Shown: positions 10,890 to 19,507 of the stretch, piece after piece
How the letters are laid out: each line of letters opens with the position of its first letter
How positions within the stretch are numbered: the stretch's first letter is position 1
Assembly (NCBI RefSeq): GCF_001665235.1
Contig: NZ_LZSC01000023.1
Span: forward strand, 1 to 57,212
Origin: Mycobacterium sp. 1100029.7
GTDB lineage: Bacteria > Actinomycetota > Actinomycetes > Mycobacteriales > Mycobacteriaceae
DNA: 57,212 nt
Direction of reading: 5' to 3'
The notes under the pieces: generated by a model
Database searches by the model: none
Told to the model about the DNA's origin: nothing
What the model saw: the letters and a program-made list of their open reading frames with translations, nothing else
Program-made: the position numbers and the translations under genes

Positions 10890-11294
10890 TCACCACAGGC
10901 CCGCGATTACGATGCCCACCCCGGCGATCATCGACAGCGAAAGCGACACCAACAGCACACTGACGACCCGTTCCTTCGCCGCCGAGGCCTCGTGGCCGGC
11001 CGCCGCGATCGGAGCGAACTTACGGCCGGCGCCCCAGGCCGCCGCCAGCAGGGACGCCACCCAGTTCGCGTAGGCCGAGTAGACGATCAGCACCACCGCC
11101 GTGGTCGCCCACGGGCCGGGCAGGTGAATGTGTGGCCAGAGCAGGCCCAGCACGACAACGAACATGCCGTTGAGGACGGCCTCGAGGTGGCTGGACAACG
11201 CCATGCGGGGGTTCTTCAGCGCGGGGACGGCGAGACCGGTGAGCAGGCCCAGCAGGAACAGGACCAATCCCAGCGCGAACAGCACCGTCTGCAT
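10890..11294 (-). CDS. Four-helix membrane protein, hydroxylaminobenzene mutase (HabB)-like
   Basis: About 134 residues with four predicted membrane helices. The segment KNPRMALSSHLEAVLNGMF followed by YANWVASLLAAAWGAG is characteristic of the small membrane proteins annotated as HabA/HabB-type mutases or as hydrogenase in mycobacteria. The family's original member rearranges hydroxylaminobenzene to 2-aminophenol; activity here is untested. ATG 11294 is used; a GTG at 11303 is an alternative. The 5' region overlaps nothing and faces the divergent metF-like gene. Confidence 0.7.
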   Translation of the reverse strand: MQTVLFALGLVLFLLGLLTGLAVPALKNPRMALSSHLEAVLNGMFVVVLGLLWPHIHLPGPWATTAVVLIVYSAYANWVASLLAAAWGAGRKFAPIAAAGHEASAAKERVVSVLLVSLSLSMIAGVGIVIAGLW

Positions 11295-11374
11295 GTCAAT
11301 CACTATGGGGGCTGACGCGCGAGTACGCGGCCCTTTCGTTTTTGCCGGTGCCCGTCGCGGGGTACACATCTGCG

Positions 11375-12355
11375 GTGACGTCGACGGAATTGGACTGCCC
11401 GAAACGCATGGAGTTCGGGCCGTGTGGCGGCGTGCGACCTGACGGCCAATGCGAAATGCGCCCCGGCGCCTGCGTATTCGTCGACGTCGTGCCGTGGTCG
11501 GGGGTTACGCGCGCACCAAGCGCGGTACGGGCGCCCCTGGTGCTGGCCGACTTCAGCTGCACGCCGTTCGACCGCAACGACGTTGCGGCGACGGCTGCCG
11601 TCCTTGCTCCCGGATGTGACGCCGTTCTAGTCGGGGAGCATCAGAACAAGCCGGATTTCCCGCCGACGCTGATGGGTTCGCTGTTGCTGGACGCGGGGGT
11701 GACGCCTTGGATCACGCTGTCGTGCCGCGACCGCAACCGCGTGGTGCTCGAGCAGGAGCTCCGGGGCCTGCGGAGTATCGGGCTCGAGACGGTGTTGTGT
11801 GTGACCGGCGACGGGCGCGGCTACGACGTCCGGCCGGACGTCACGCAGACCTTCGATCTCGACGGGCCGCGACTGGTGTCGCTCGCGGCCTCGGTGGGGA
11901 TGGTCCCGGCGGTACCCGAGACGCCCACCGCGCCACCGGTCCATGCGCGCCCGCAACGGTTGGTCCAGAAGCAACGCGCGGGCGCCAGTTTGGCCGTGCT
12001 CAACCATGTTCCGTTCCCCAAGATGGTCGACGAGTTCATGGCCGCGGCGACGGCGGCGGGTCTGTCGATCCCGGTGATCGCCGCCGTCGCCGTATTCACC
12101 GACAGTGTTTCGGCCGCGGTGCTGCAGGGCCTGCCCGGCCTGCAACTCGACGACAGTGTCACCGAACACGTGCTCGGCGCGGCCGATCCGGTGGCGGCGG
12201 GTATCGCGGCGGCGGTCGAGGAGGCGCGCGCGCTGCTGTCGATCGACGGCGTCGCGGGCGTCAACGTCTCCGGGCTGGCCTCGGCGTCGGGTGGCCGCGT
12301 CGGCGCCGAAATCAAGGCCGAGGTCGGCCGTCTGATCCGGGGGGAGGCATCGTGA
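11375..12355 (+). CDS. Methylenetetrahydrofolate reductase-like protein with N-terminal Cys motif
   Basis: About 326 residues. The N-terminus carries CPKRMEFGPCGGV followed by two more Cys (CEMRPGAC), which matches the Cys-rich MTHFR_C-type (MetV-like) motif. The rest is a MetF-like TIM barrel: LSCRDRNRVVLEQEL, VLCVTGDGRG with a candidate active-site Asp, and the final barrel strands. The usual role would be reduction of 5,10-methylene- to 5-methyl-tetrahydrofolate. The N-terminal position of the Cys motif is notable. GTG 11375 is favoured over an upstream TTG. The stop overlaps the next GTG (GTGA), so the methyltransferase is coupled. Confidence 0.75.
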   Translation: MTSTELDCPKRMEFGPCGGVRPDGQCEMRPGACVFVDVVPWSGVTRAPSAVRAPLVLADFSCTPFDRNDVAATAAVLAPGCDAVLVGEHQNKPDFPPTLMGSLLLDAGVTPWITLSCRDRNRVVLEQELRGLRSIGLETVLCVTGDGRGYDVRPDVTQTFDLDGPRLVSLAASVGMVPAVPETPTAPPVHARPQRLVQKQRAGASLAVLNHVPFPKMVDEFMAAATAAGLSIPVIAAVAVFTDSVSAAVLQGLPGLQLDDSVTEHVLGAADPVAAGIAAAVEEARALLSIDGVAGVNVSGLASASGGRVGAEIKAEVGRLIRGEAS

Positions 12356-13107
12356 CCGAGGCGATGGAGGCCGAATTCGACACGGTCGCGGAGTGGACGG
12401 CGCAAGTCGCGGCCGACCTGGGTCCGCACTATCACGTGCCGGCGGGATGCCGGGGCAGCGGCAGCCCGGCCGCCCTGGATTGGTTGATCGATCACATGGG
12501 TCTGCGCGACGGTGACCGGTTGCTGGATTCCGGGGCCGGCGTCGGGGGCCCCGCGGCGTATGCGGCGCAGTCACGTTCGGTACGCCCAGTGCTCGTCGAG
12601 CCCGAAGTCGGCGCCTGCCGCGCCGCCGCGAAGTTGTTCGACCATCCGGTGGTCTGCGGCGACGGGGCCGCGTTGCCATGGGGGGACGAAAGCTTCGATG
12701 CCGCTTGGGCATTGGGGGTACTGTGCACGACGCCCGATCAGCTCGCGGTGCTCGAGGAGCTGCGGCGCACCGTGCGGCCCGGTGGAGCCGTCGGGCTGCT
12801 CGCGTTCGTGGCCCATGACGAGGAGGCCGGGAAAAGGCTTGACGGAAACCACTTTCCGACGACCGACGGGCTGCTGGTCCTGATCGACAGATCGGGATTG
12901 CAGGTCGAGCAGTGGACCGGGACCTCGGGCCTGCCGGCCATACCCGAGGAGTGGAATCAGCGCGTCGACGCCGTCGAGAAAGCGCTGAGCGATCGGTACG
13001 GGCACACCAAGACCTGGCGGTTGGCCGAGCGTCAGAGTTCGGCCATCGGTGATCTGTTGTCCGACGGGAAGCTCACCGGCGAACTGCTGGTGCTGCGCCG
13101 GCCGTGA
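12352..13107 (+). CDS. SAM-dependent methyltransferase (class I)
   Basis: A 251-residue Rossmann methyltransferase. Motif I is LLDSGAGVGGPAAY, the acidic end of strand 2 is VLVEPE, and the post-motif region DGAALPWGDESFDAAWALGV is typical of small-molecule methyltransferases. It is translationally coupled to the MetF-like protein, which suggests a shared one-carbon role, though the substrate is unknown. Confidence 0.82.
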   Translation: MTEAMEAEFDTVAEWTAQVAADLGPHYHVPAGCRGSGSPAALDWLIDHMGLRDGDRLLDSGAGVGGPAAYAAQSRSVRPVLVEPEVGACRAAAKLFDHPVVCGDGAALPWGDESFDAAWALGVLCTTPDQLAVLEELRRTVRPGGAVGLLAFVAHDEEAGKRLDGNHFPTTDGLLVLIDRSGLQVEQWTGTSGLPAIPEEWNQRVDAVEKALSDRYGHTKTWRLAERQSSAIGDLLSDGKLTGELLVLRRP

Positions 13108-13154
13108 CAGGCGCCGCGGAATGCAATCGCTACTCCGCGTGGTTGTGTTACGCC

Positions 13155-14072
13155 GTGACTATCAGACTGGGATTGCAGATCCCCAACTTCTCCTACGGCA
13201 CGCCCGTCGCCGACCTGTTTCCCGCCGTCAAAGCGCAGGCCGCGGAGGCCGAGGCCGCCGGCTTCGACACCGTGCTCTTGATGGACCACTTCTATCAATT
13301 ACCCGGGTTGGGTGAACCCGACGAACCCATGCTCGAGGCCTACACCGCGCTGGGCGCGCTGGCCACGGCTACCGAGAAGGTGCAGCTGTCCACGCTGGTC
13401 ACCGGCAACACCTATCGCAACCCGACCTTGCTCGCCAAGGTGATCACGACGCTGGACGTCGTCAGCGCGGGGCGGGCCGTCCTGGGCATCGGTGCCGGAT
13501 GGTTCGAACTCGAGCACCGGCAACTCGGATTCGACTTCGACACCTTCACCGAGCGGTTCGAAAAGCTCGAGGAGGCGCTGCAGATCATCGTGCCGATGCT
13601 GCACGGCGAGCGGCCCACGTTCGACGGGAAGTGGTATCACACCGAGAGCGCGATCAACGAGCCGCGGTACCGGGACCACCTGCCGGTGATGCTCGGCGGC
13701 AGCGGGGAGAAGAAGACGTTCCGGTTGGCCGCCCGGTACGCCGATCACCTCAACCTGATCGCCGACATCGACGAGCTGCCGCACAAGCTCGAGGTGCTGC
13801 GGCAGCGCTGCGCCGAAATCAACCGCGATCCAGCAACTTTGGAGACCAGCACGTTGCTGACCGTCGTGCTGGACGACGCGTCCCGCGACGTCGGCGAGGC
13901 GCGCGGTGGCCGGGCGGTCGTCGGCAGCCCGGAACAGGTGGCCGAAGAGATCAAGCGTCGGGTGCTCGACGTGGGCGTCGACGGCGTGATCGTCAACCTG
14001 CCGACGCACGGCTACACACCGGGCGTCATCACCAAGGTCGGTGAGGTGCTGCGGCCGCTGGTCGGCGCCTGA
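13155..14072 (+). CDS. LLM-class F420-dependent oxidoreductase
   Basis: About 305 residues of the luciferase-like monooxygenase fold, mostly F420-dependent in mycobacteria. Family landmarks are RLGLQIPNF at the start, DTVLLMDHF, the GAGWFELEH stretch and MLGGSGEKKTFRLAARYADHLN. GTG 13155 gives the standard N-terminus; a GTG at 13104, overlapping the methyltransferase stop, is possible. The family includes the methanogen methylene-tetrahydromethanopterin reductase, which fits the adjacent MetF-like gene by analogy only. It ends back-to-back with the OsmC gene (TGA|TCA). Confidence 0.88.
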   Translation: MTIRLGLQIPNFSYGTPVADLFPAVKAQAAEAEAAGFDTVLLMDHFYQLPGLGEPDEPMLEAYTALGALATATEKVQLSTLVTGNTYRNPTLLAKVITTLDVVSAGRAVLGIGAGWFELEHRQLGFDFDTFTERFEKLEEALQIIVPMLHGERPTFDGKWYHTESAINEPRYRDHLPVMLGGSGEKKTFRLAARYADHLNLIADIDELPHKLEVLRQRCAEINRDPATLETSTLLTVVLDDASRDVGEARGGRAVVGSPEQVAEEIKRRVLDVGVDGVIVNLPTHGYTPGVITKVGEVLRPLVGA

Positions 14073-14525
14073 TCACAGCAGCGAGGTGGCAACCCGTACC
14101 TGCGAGGTGAGGGTTTGATGGACGGGGCAACGCTCGGCGATCAGCAGCAGCCGATCCCGTTGTGAGTCGTCGAGGTCACCGGTCAGTTCGATCTGGCGGT
14201 CGATGTGATCGATGAATCCGACGGTCGTTTCACAGTCGGCGCAGTCCTTGGCGTGAATTCGCGAGTGCCGCAATGTGACTCGAACGTGCTCCAGGGGCCA
14301 GGATTTGCGGTTTGCGTACATCCGGATCGTCATCGAGGTGCAGGCACCCAGCGCGGCCAGCAGCAGGTCATAGGGCGTCGGCCCGGCGTCGTCGCCGACC
14401 GGTGCCGGCTCGTCGGCAAGGAGCTGGTGGTGTCCCGCAGTGATCTGCTGCGTATAAGTTCCGGTGCCGGTCTCCGCGACGGTTACCGTGCCCTCGGAAA
14501 CGTCCCCGGTCTGGTGTGTGGTCAT
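14073..14525 (-). CDS. OsmC family peroxiredoxin-like protein
   Basis: A 150-residue OsmC/Ohr-fold protein that reduces organic or fatty-acid hydroperoxides with a Cys pair. The two conserved cysteines are in [13 protein letters not shown] and ERCPVHQTL; an additional DCADC motif occurs in the middle, common in this subfamily. The ATG at 14525 sets the N-terminus at a Thr/His-rich stretch; the frame stays open upstream but lies in the divergent methyltransferase. Confidence 0.88.
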   Translation of the reverse strand: MTTHQTGDVSEGTVTVAETGTGTYTQQITAGHHQLLADEPAPVGDDAGPTPYDLLLAALGACTSMTIRMYANRKSWPLEHVRVTLRHSRIHAKDCADCETTVGFIDHIDRQIELTGDLDDSQRDRLLLIAERCPVHQTLTSQVRVATSLL

Positions 14526-14562
14526 GTCTCTTTGTAGCGCACCTCGGCTAGGGTGAATTGCT

Positions 14563-15210
14563 ATGTCGCCGAAAGCTTCCCTGGAAACCGCACACAGCGA
14601 GATTCGCGCATTCTGGGAGGAGGAAGGCTCACGGTACGACCAGAAGGACGCGCACGGCATCTTCTCCGAAACCGAACACCGTTTGTGGACAACGGCCTTG
14701 GGTGTGCTTGCGTCGTCGTCCCGGGTGCTCGACATCGCTACCGGCACGGGGTTCGTCGCAGTGCTGCTCGCGGAACTGGGTCATCAGGTGACTGGATTCG
14801 ACGCGTCACAGGCGATGCTGGCGAACGCTCGGACAAAGGCCGAGAGACGGGGACTGGACATCACCTTCGTCGAGGGCGTGACCGAGCAGCTGCCGTTCCC
14901 CGATGCCAGCTTCGACGCCGTGACGGCCCGACACTTCATCTGGACCCTGGTCGAACCTGACAAGGCGTTCGCGCAATGGCGCCGAGTGCTGACGCCGAGC
15001 GGGACGCTGGTCGCCGACTGTTCCCTGAACACGCAAGTGGCAGCGCATCATTACTCCGACGACGTCGCGGCCGCATTGCCGTTCAGCGCGGTCGGCGACC
15101 CGACGCTGGTCGCCGACGCCCTGCGGGCAGCGGGGTTTCGGGAGGTCGCCGTCGAGATCCACGGCGACGACGAGCAGCGTCGGCGCGCCGTGTTACGAGC
15201 GAAGGTCTGA
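14563..15210 (+). CDS. SAM-dependent methyltransferase (class I)
   Basis: A 215-residue methyltransferase of the UbiE/COQ5-like type: motif [25 protein letters not shown] after strand 2, [18 protein letters not shown] and a motif II/III region around [15 protein letters not shown]. It is divergent from osmC with only 37 bp between the starts, so the promoters must be very close or leaderless. The substrate is not known. Confidence 0.83.
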   Translation: MSPKASLETAHSEIRAFWEEEGSRYDQKDAHGIFSETEHRLWTTALGVLASSSRVLDIATGTGFVAVLLAELGHQVTGFDASQAMLANARTKAERRGLDITFVEGVTEQLPFPDASFDAVTARHFIWTLVEPDKAFAQWRRVLTPSGTLVADCSLNTQVAAHHYSDDVAAALPFSAVGDPTLVADALRAAGFREVAVEIHGDDEQRRRAVLRAKV

Positions 15211-15241
15211 GCGCATGGCAATAGACGTTTAGTCTCGCGCC

Positions 15242-16753
15242 ATGGACCGCATCTGGCAGTGGGCGTGGGATCGACACGGTGCGAGGTACTCGTGGGCGGC
15301 CTTGGCGATCACCTTCCTCCTCGGAGTACCGATTTTCGTCGTCTGGTCGGTGGTCATCGTCGCTTTCGAGAAGTCCGATCGCTACGTCGAAGCTGCCCTC
15401 GTCACCGTGCCCAGCGTGGCGCTCCTGCAGTTCCTGGTGGTTCTTCCCGGCATTGGCGGTCTCCGGCTCGCGGAGCGGTGGGCGGCAGGCCACGAAGTCG
15501 ATGCGGCACGCGCCCTGGATGCCACATACAGGTTTGCGCGCGGTACCGCTGTCCGGGTTGTGGGCGTCACGACTGTGTGGGCTGCGTTGCTGTTCGCCGG
15601 CGTCGGCGCGATCGCCGGGGCGACGAACGGATCGCGGCTGGCGGACTACGCGATCTTGGGCGCCATCACCGGCGGCACCGCACAGCTGATCGCGGTGCAC
15701 AACTACGTGGAAGGAGCCATGCGGCCGGTCCGGTCCGCCATCGCCGGTGACACCGGTATCGGCGACGCGCTGCCCCGCTCTCGACCGACCTTCGCCGCGT
15801 GGGCGAACGTGTCCATGCTCTCGGTCGGCTTCGCGAACGCCGTCAGCGCAGTGATGCTGGGGGCCGTGTTCGGTCGCGCCATCGACCCCCCGCTGTTGGC
15901 CGTCGGGATTGCCTGCGTGATGCTTGTCGGCTTCACGTTGCCTGTCAGCGTCGGTGCGATTTTCGCGCCGTCCCTACGACCGATCCGCGACCTCGCCGAA
16001 GGAACCAAGCGTGTGGCGGCCGGCGACTACAGCCAACGCCTGCCGGTGGTTCAGGACGACGACCTTGGGGCGTTGGCCGCATCGTTCAACCGCATGCAGG
16101 CGGGATTGGCTGAGCGACAACGACTTCAGAGCGCGTTCGGGACCTATGTCGACCCAGCCCTCGCGTCGCGCCTTCTCGAACAGGGTGACGATGTCTTCAC
16201 CGGAGAGCGCCGCGAGGTGACCGTGATGTTCGTCGACATTCGCGACTTCACCCCATTCGCCGAAGCGAACACCGCCGAGGATACGGTCGCCCGGCTCAAT
16301 GCCCTTTTCGAGATCGTGGTTCCGGCCGTCGTCGACGCCGGCGGGCATGTCAACAAATTCCTCGGCGACGGTGCTCTGGCCGTGTTCGGCGCCCCTAACG
16401 ATCTGGCCGATCACGCCGACGCCGCGGTGAAAGCCGCGGTGCTCATCGACCGCCTCGTCGCGGAGCGATTCGGCGGGGCGCTTCGCATCGGGATGGGGGT
16501 CAACACCGGCAAGGTGATCGCCGGAACCATCGGCGGCGCAGGCAAACTCGAATTCACGCTCATCGGCGACGCCGTCAACGTCGCCGCCCGCGTCGAGCAG
16601 CTCACCAAAACCACCGGCGACGCAATACTTCTCACTCAGCAGACGGTCGACGCCTTGGCGTCAACACCGCCTGCCCTGCTTGACCGCGGGTCGCACGTAG
16701 TGAAAGGAAAGTCAGCCGCCGTGCGGGTATTCGGCGTCGACCCGGCCGCCTGA
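15242..16753 (+). CDS. Membrane class III adenylate cyclase with HAMP domain
   Basis: A 503-residue protein with about six membrane helices (residues 15-255), a HAMP domain (about 238-290, LRPIRDLAEGTKRVAAGDY) and a class III catalytic domain (about 320-490). The metal-binding Asp residues are in FVDIRDF and FLGDGALAVFG; the adenine-selecting Lys is in HVNKFLGDG and the second selector Asp in LIGDAVNVAAR, where the transition-state Asn and Arg also sit. All canonical catalytic residues are present, so it should make cAMP as a homodimer. It resembles the Rv1318c/1319c/1320c/Rv3645 group. Confidence 0.93.
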   Translation: MDRIWQWAWDRHGARYSWAALAITFLLGVPIFVVWSVVIVAFEKSDRYVEAALVTVPSVALLQFLVVLPGIGGLRLAERWAAGHEVDAARALDATYRFARGTAVRVVGVTTVWAALLFAGVGAIAGATNGSRLADYAILGAITGGTAQLIAVHNYVEGAMRPVRSAIAGDTGIGDALPRSRPTFAAWANVSMLSVGFANAVSAVMLGAVFGRAIDPPLLAVGIACVMLVGFTLPVSVGAIFAPSLRPIRDLAEGTKRVAAGDYSQRLPVVQDDDLGALAASFNRMQAGLAERQRLQSAFGTYVDPALASRLLEQGDDVFTGERREVTVMFVDIRDFTPFAEANTAEDTVARLNALFEIVVPAVVDAGGHVNKFLGDGALAVFGAPNDLADHADAAVKAAVLIDRLVAERFGGALRIGMGVNTGKVIAGTIGGAGKLEFTLIGDAVNVAARVEQLTKTTGDAILLTQQTVDALASTPPALLDRGSHVVKGKSAAVRVFGVDPAA

Positions 16754-16755
16754 CC

Positions 16756-17484
16756 TCAGCGCGTGCCGGGCGGCAGGCTCGGCGGGGTCGTCGCTGTCGT
16801 GGTCAACAACGAGGACGTCGTCGGGGTGACCGTGACCGTGCTGGTGCTGACGGACGGCGGTGGTACGACGGCCGTGGTGGTCACGGTGCTGACGCTGCTC
16901 GTGGTCGTGGTGGACGACGTCGTCGTCGAGCCCGAGGCCGCCGTGATCACACCGCAGGCGATCCGCTTGCTCTCACTGGTGGACGCGCCGGTCAGATCCG
17001 CCGCGCTCTGGTGGACGACGAGCGAGGACCCCGAGCTGTTGCGCAGGTCCGCCGCGGTGAACAAGTTCGTGGTGGTGACGAGCTTGGCCGAGCCGTCGGA
17101 GCGCACCTGCAACGCGGTCAGGTCGCCGCTGGCGGGGAAGCCGTTGTGGTCGGGCGCCTGGTACACGCTGCCGGCCGATTCGAAATCGGACGGCTCGCAC
17201 TTACCGACCGCGTGGATCATCAGGCCGTGGAAGCCGGGGGTGAGTACCTGGTTCGGTCCGGCCTCGACCGTGACGGTGGCGTAGCCGTTCGCGAAGTCGA
17301 TGGTGGCATTGCCGACCTGGGTGCCGTCGGCGCTCTTCAACTGCGTCGTCATCCGCTCGGAGCCGGGTGCGGCGCTCGATGATCCCGACGTGCCGGCCTG
17401 GTTGCCCTGCTGGTTTGCGCATGCGGCCAATGGTGCGATGGTTGCGGTCAACGCCGCGACTGCGAAGGATACGCCCTTATTCAT
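16756..17484 (-). CDS. SodC-like lipoprotein lacking copper ligands, with Ser/Thr-rich tail
   Basis: A 242-residue lipoprotein (lipobox LAAC, Cys22) with a Cu/Zn superoxide dismutase fold region (about 50-170: GYATVTVEAG, TPGFHGL, SGDLTALQVRSDGSAKLVTTT, KRIACGVI). Compared with mycobacterial SodC, the first His of the copper HxH pair is Met89 (LMIH), the bridging His position in SAGSVYQ has no His, and the electrostatic loop before the conserved KR is much shorter. His91 and His148 remain. Residues 175-242 are a Ser/Thr/Val/Pro-rich tail that may be O-mannosylated. Probably a non-dismutase SodC relative. Confidence 0.85.
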   Translation of the reverse strand: MNKGVSFAVAALTATIAPLAACANQQGNQAGTSGSSSAAPGSERMTTQLKSADGTQVGNATIDFANGYATVTVEAGPNQVLTPGFHGLMIHAVGKCEPSDFESAGSVYQAPDHNGFPASGDLTALQVRSDGSAKLVTTTNLFTAADLRNSSGSSLVVHQSAADLTGASTSESKRIACGVITAASGSTTTSSTTTTSSVSTVTTTAVVPPPSVSTSTVTVTPTTSSLLTTTATTPPSLPPGTR

Positions 17485-17566
17485 AGGCCGGATCTACCCC
17501 CGCTGAGCGATCCCGAAACGAAGGTGACCGGGTTGGGCGCGCCCGGTCGCTGAGTGTTGGCAGTCG

Positions 17567-18751
17567 TCACACGAGGGGGCTTATTGGATCGGTGACGCCA
17601 AGCAGCGCCTTCCCATAGATTTCGGCGCCGACCGCGCTGTTGAGCCCGGCATGGCGCGCGGCGGTGTTGGCGTCCCGCCAAATCCGCTGCAAAGGATTCG
17701 CTTTGGCGAAGGTCGCGGATCCGTGGACGTTGACCAGGATCTGTAGCGCCTGGATGACGTATTGCGCCGCGAAACTACTCTGCGCCCGGAACGCTGCCCG
17801 CTCCACATCGTCAGGCGATGCGTGAGCTCTGGCGGCGTCTTGCGCAATGCGGGAGATCTCAGAGACATGAAGCTGCGCGGTGCGCAGCTTGAGCGCGGCG
17901 TCCGCGACTTGCAGCTGTACTCCGATTGAATCGGCTTGACGACCGAAAATCGTGTACCGAATTCCTTTGGTGTCGGCGTTGTCGGTGACAAACTCCAGCG
18001 CCGCCCGGCCCATGCCCAGTAACGGTCCAAGTATTCCGATCAGCGCGACTGGTGTGTACCCAATTCGGTAGATGTCTTCGTCATACACGGTTGGTGCGGT
18101 GCCGTCGATCAGACTGGCAAGCTCGATCATTCGATGTCTGGGAACAAAGACGTCGTCGGCGACAATTGTGTTGCTTCCGGTGCCGCACATCCCCACGGTT
18201 TCCCAGGTGTCCTCGACGGTGACATCGTGGGCAGGTACCAGACACCAAAAGGGCGTGGCCGGCCGTTCTGGCGGATCGTTCAACGTTGCGACAATTGCTG
18301 CCCAATCCGCGTCTTCGGCTCCCGACGCGTAACTCCATCGCCCGCTGATGCGCAGTCCGCCGTTCACGCGCCGCGCGGGAACCTCCGTTGTGCCACCGGC
18401 GATTCGACTGTCTGCGTTGTCTCCGAAAATCTCCCGCTGTGCGGATTCCGAAAGGTGCGCCGCCATCCAGGCTCCCGTCGCTGCGACGCCGACAAGCCAT
18501 GCCGCCGACGCATCCCCGACGGCCAGAGCTTCGGTGATGGCAAGCATTGATCGCAGATCGATCGGCGCGCCGCCAAACCGGCCCGGTTTGAGCAATCGGA
18601 AAAAACCAGACTCGGTGAGACCTTCGATCACTTCCGGTGTGACACGGCGCTGACTCTCACCCGTTGCCGCGTGTCGGAGCAGGAGGCCTTGGAGCACTTC
18701 GGCGCGCGCAACGAGATCATCGGCGCTGAACTGACGGCTGGCTGTTGACAC
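17567..18751 (-). CDS. Acyl-CoA dehydrogenase-like flavin monooxygenase
   Basis: A 394-residue protein of the acyl-CoA dehydrogenase fold group D (HsaA / dibenzothiophene monooxygenase-like), which uses reduced flavin from a partner reductase. Landmarks are ESGFFRLLKPGRFGG, ISGRWSYASGAEDADW, ETVGMCGTGSNTIV and the C-terminal HGSATFAKANPLQRIWRDANTAARHAG. No flavin reductase gene is adjacent. It is the last gene of the minus-strand cluster, 15 bp after the SDR. A distant paralogue lies at 39463-40659. Confidence 0.87.
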   Translation of the reverse strand: MSTASRQFSADDLVARAEVLQGLLLRHAATGESQRRVTPEVIEGLTESGFFRLLKPGRFGGAPIDLRSMLAITEALAVGDASAAWLVGVAATGAWMAAHLSESAQREIFGDNADSRIAGGTTEVPARRVNGGLRISGRWSYASGAEDADWAAIVATLNDPPERPATPFWCLVPAHDVTVEDTWETVGMCGTGSNTIVADDVFVPRHRMIELASLIDGTAPTVYDEDIYRIGYTPVALIGILGPLLGMGRAALEFVTDNADTKGIRYTIFGRQADSIGVQLQVADAALKLRTAQLHVSEISRIAQDAARAHASPDDVERAAFRAQSSFAAQYVIQALQILVNVHGSATFAKANPLQRIWRDANTAARHAGLNSAVGAEIYGKALLGVTDPISPLV

Positions 18752-18766
18752 GGGTGTTGTGTCCTC

Positions 18767-19507
18767 TCACCATTGCTGGACGGTCGGGCGCACGACGATC
18801 TCGTTTACTGCAACCGAATCGCACTGCTCGATCGCGAAGACGACGGCATTGGCCACCGCGGCCGGTGGGATCGCGTCCGCATAAATAGTGCGAATCGCAT
18901 CCCGTTGACTCCCAGTTGTCTTGTCCTCCATGCCGGTCGCGACGGCGCCCGGCATGACCGTAGTCACCCGAACGCCGTACGCGGCGAGTTCCGCGCGAAG
19001 GCCTTCGCTGAAAGCACGCACCGCGAACTTCGACGCCGAATGCACCGCGCCACCGTCAAACACCTTGAGCCCGTGAATCGAACCCAGTGTCACCAGGTGA
19101 CCCGACCGCTGCTGGACAAACACCGGGAGCACCGCGGCGATGCCCCACAGCGTGCCCTTGATGTTGAGATCAATGGTGTGCTCCCACTCGTCCGTGTCGA
19201 GTTCGATCACCCGTTTTATCGACATGATGCCGGCCGCGTTAACGAGAATGTCCAGCCGGCCGAAATCACCGACGACGGCTTCGACAAGATTTCGAACCTC
19301 GTCGCGCAGCCGCACATCGATCACATACGTGCGCAGGTCGTGGCCGGTCGATGGCAAGGATGCGGCGGCCGCGTCTAGCCGTACCGGGTCGATGTCGGCG
19401 AGCGCGAGGCGCACGCCACGCGCCGCCAGTGCCTCGGCCGTCGCCCGACCGATGCCGCCACCGCCACCCAAAATCAACGCGGTTTGTCCCGCAAGAACAT
19501 CAGGCAT
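18767..19507 (-). CDS. Short-chain dehydrogenase/reductase with His in place of catalytic Tyr
   Basis: A 246-residue classical SDR: cofactor loop GGGGGIG (residues 14-20), Asp after strand 2 suggesting NAD preference (ALADID), NAAG motif, Ser143 and Lys160. The catalytic Tyr of YxxxK is His156 (VHSASK). The DNA reads CAT at that codon, so this is not a translation slip. Activity may be altered. Its start overlaps the end of the MBL hydrolase by 8 bp, indicating coupling. Confidence 0.88.
   Translation of the reverse strand: MPDVLAGQTALILGGGGGIGRATAEALAARGVRLALADIDPVRLDAAAASLPSTGHDLRTYVIDVRLRDEVRNLVEAVVGDFGRLDILVNAAGIMSIKRVIELDTDEWEHTIDLNIKGTLWGIAAVLPVFVQQRSGHLVTLGSIHGLKVFDGGAVHSASKFAVRAFSEGLRAELAAYGVRVTTVMPGAVATGMEDKTTGSQRDAIRTIYADAIPPAAVANAVVFAIEQCDSVAVNEIVVRPTVQQW

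Noticed and set aside
11707..12351. Upstream extension of the methyltransferase into the MetF-like gene
   Set aside because: The translation is Arg/Gly-rich noise; a GTG at 12352 overlapping the MetF-like stop gives a normal start.
16763..17284. Val/Thr-rich plus-strand frame opposite the SodC-like gene
   Set aside because: It is the antisense of the Ser/Thr-repeat tail; low complexity without motif or ribosome-binding site, while the minus frame has a lipobox and SodC fold.
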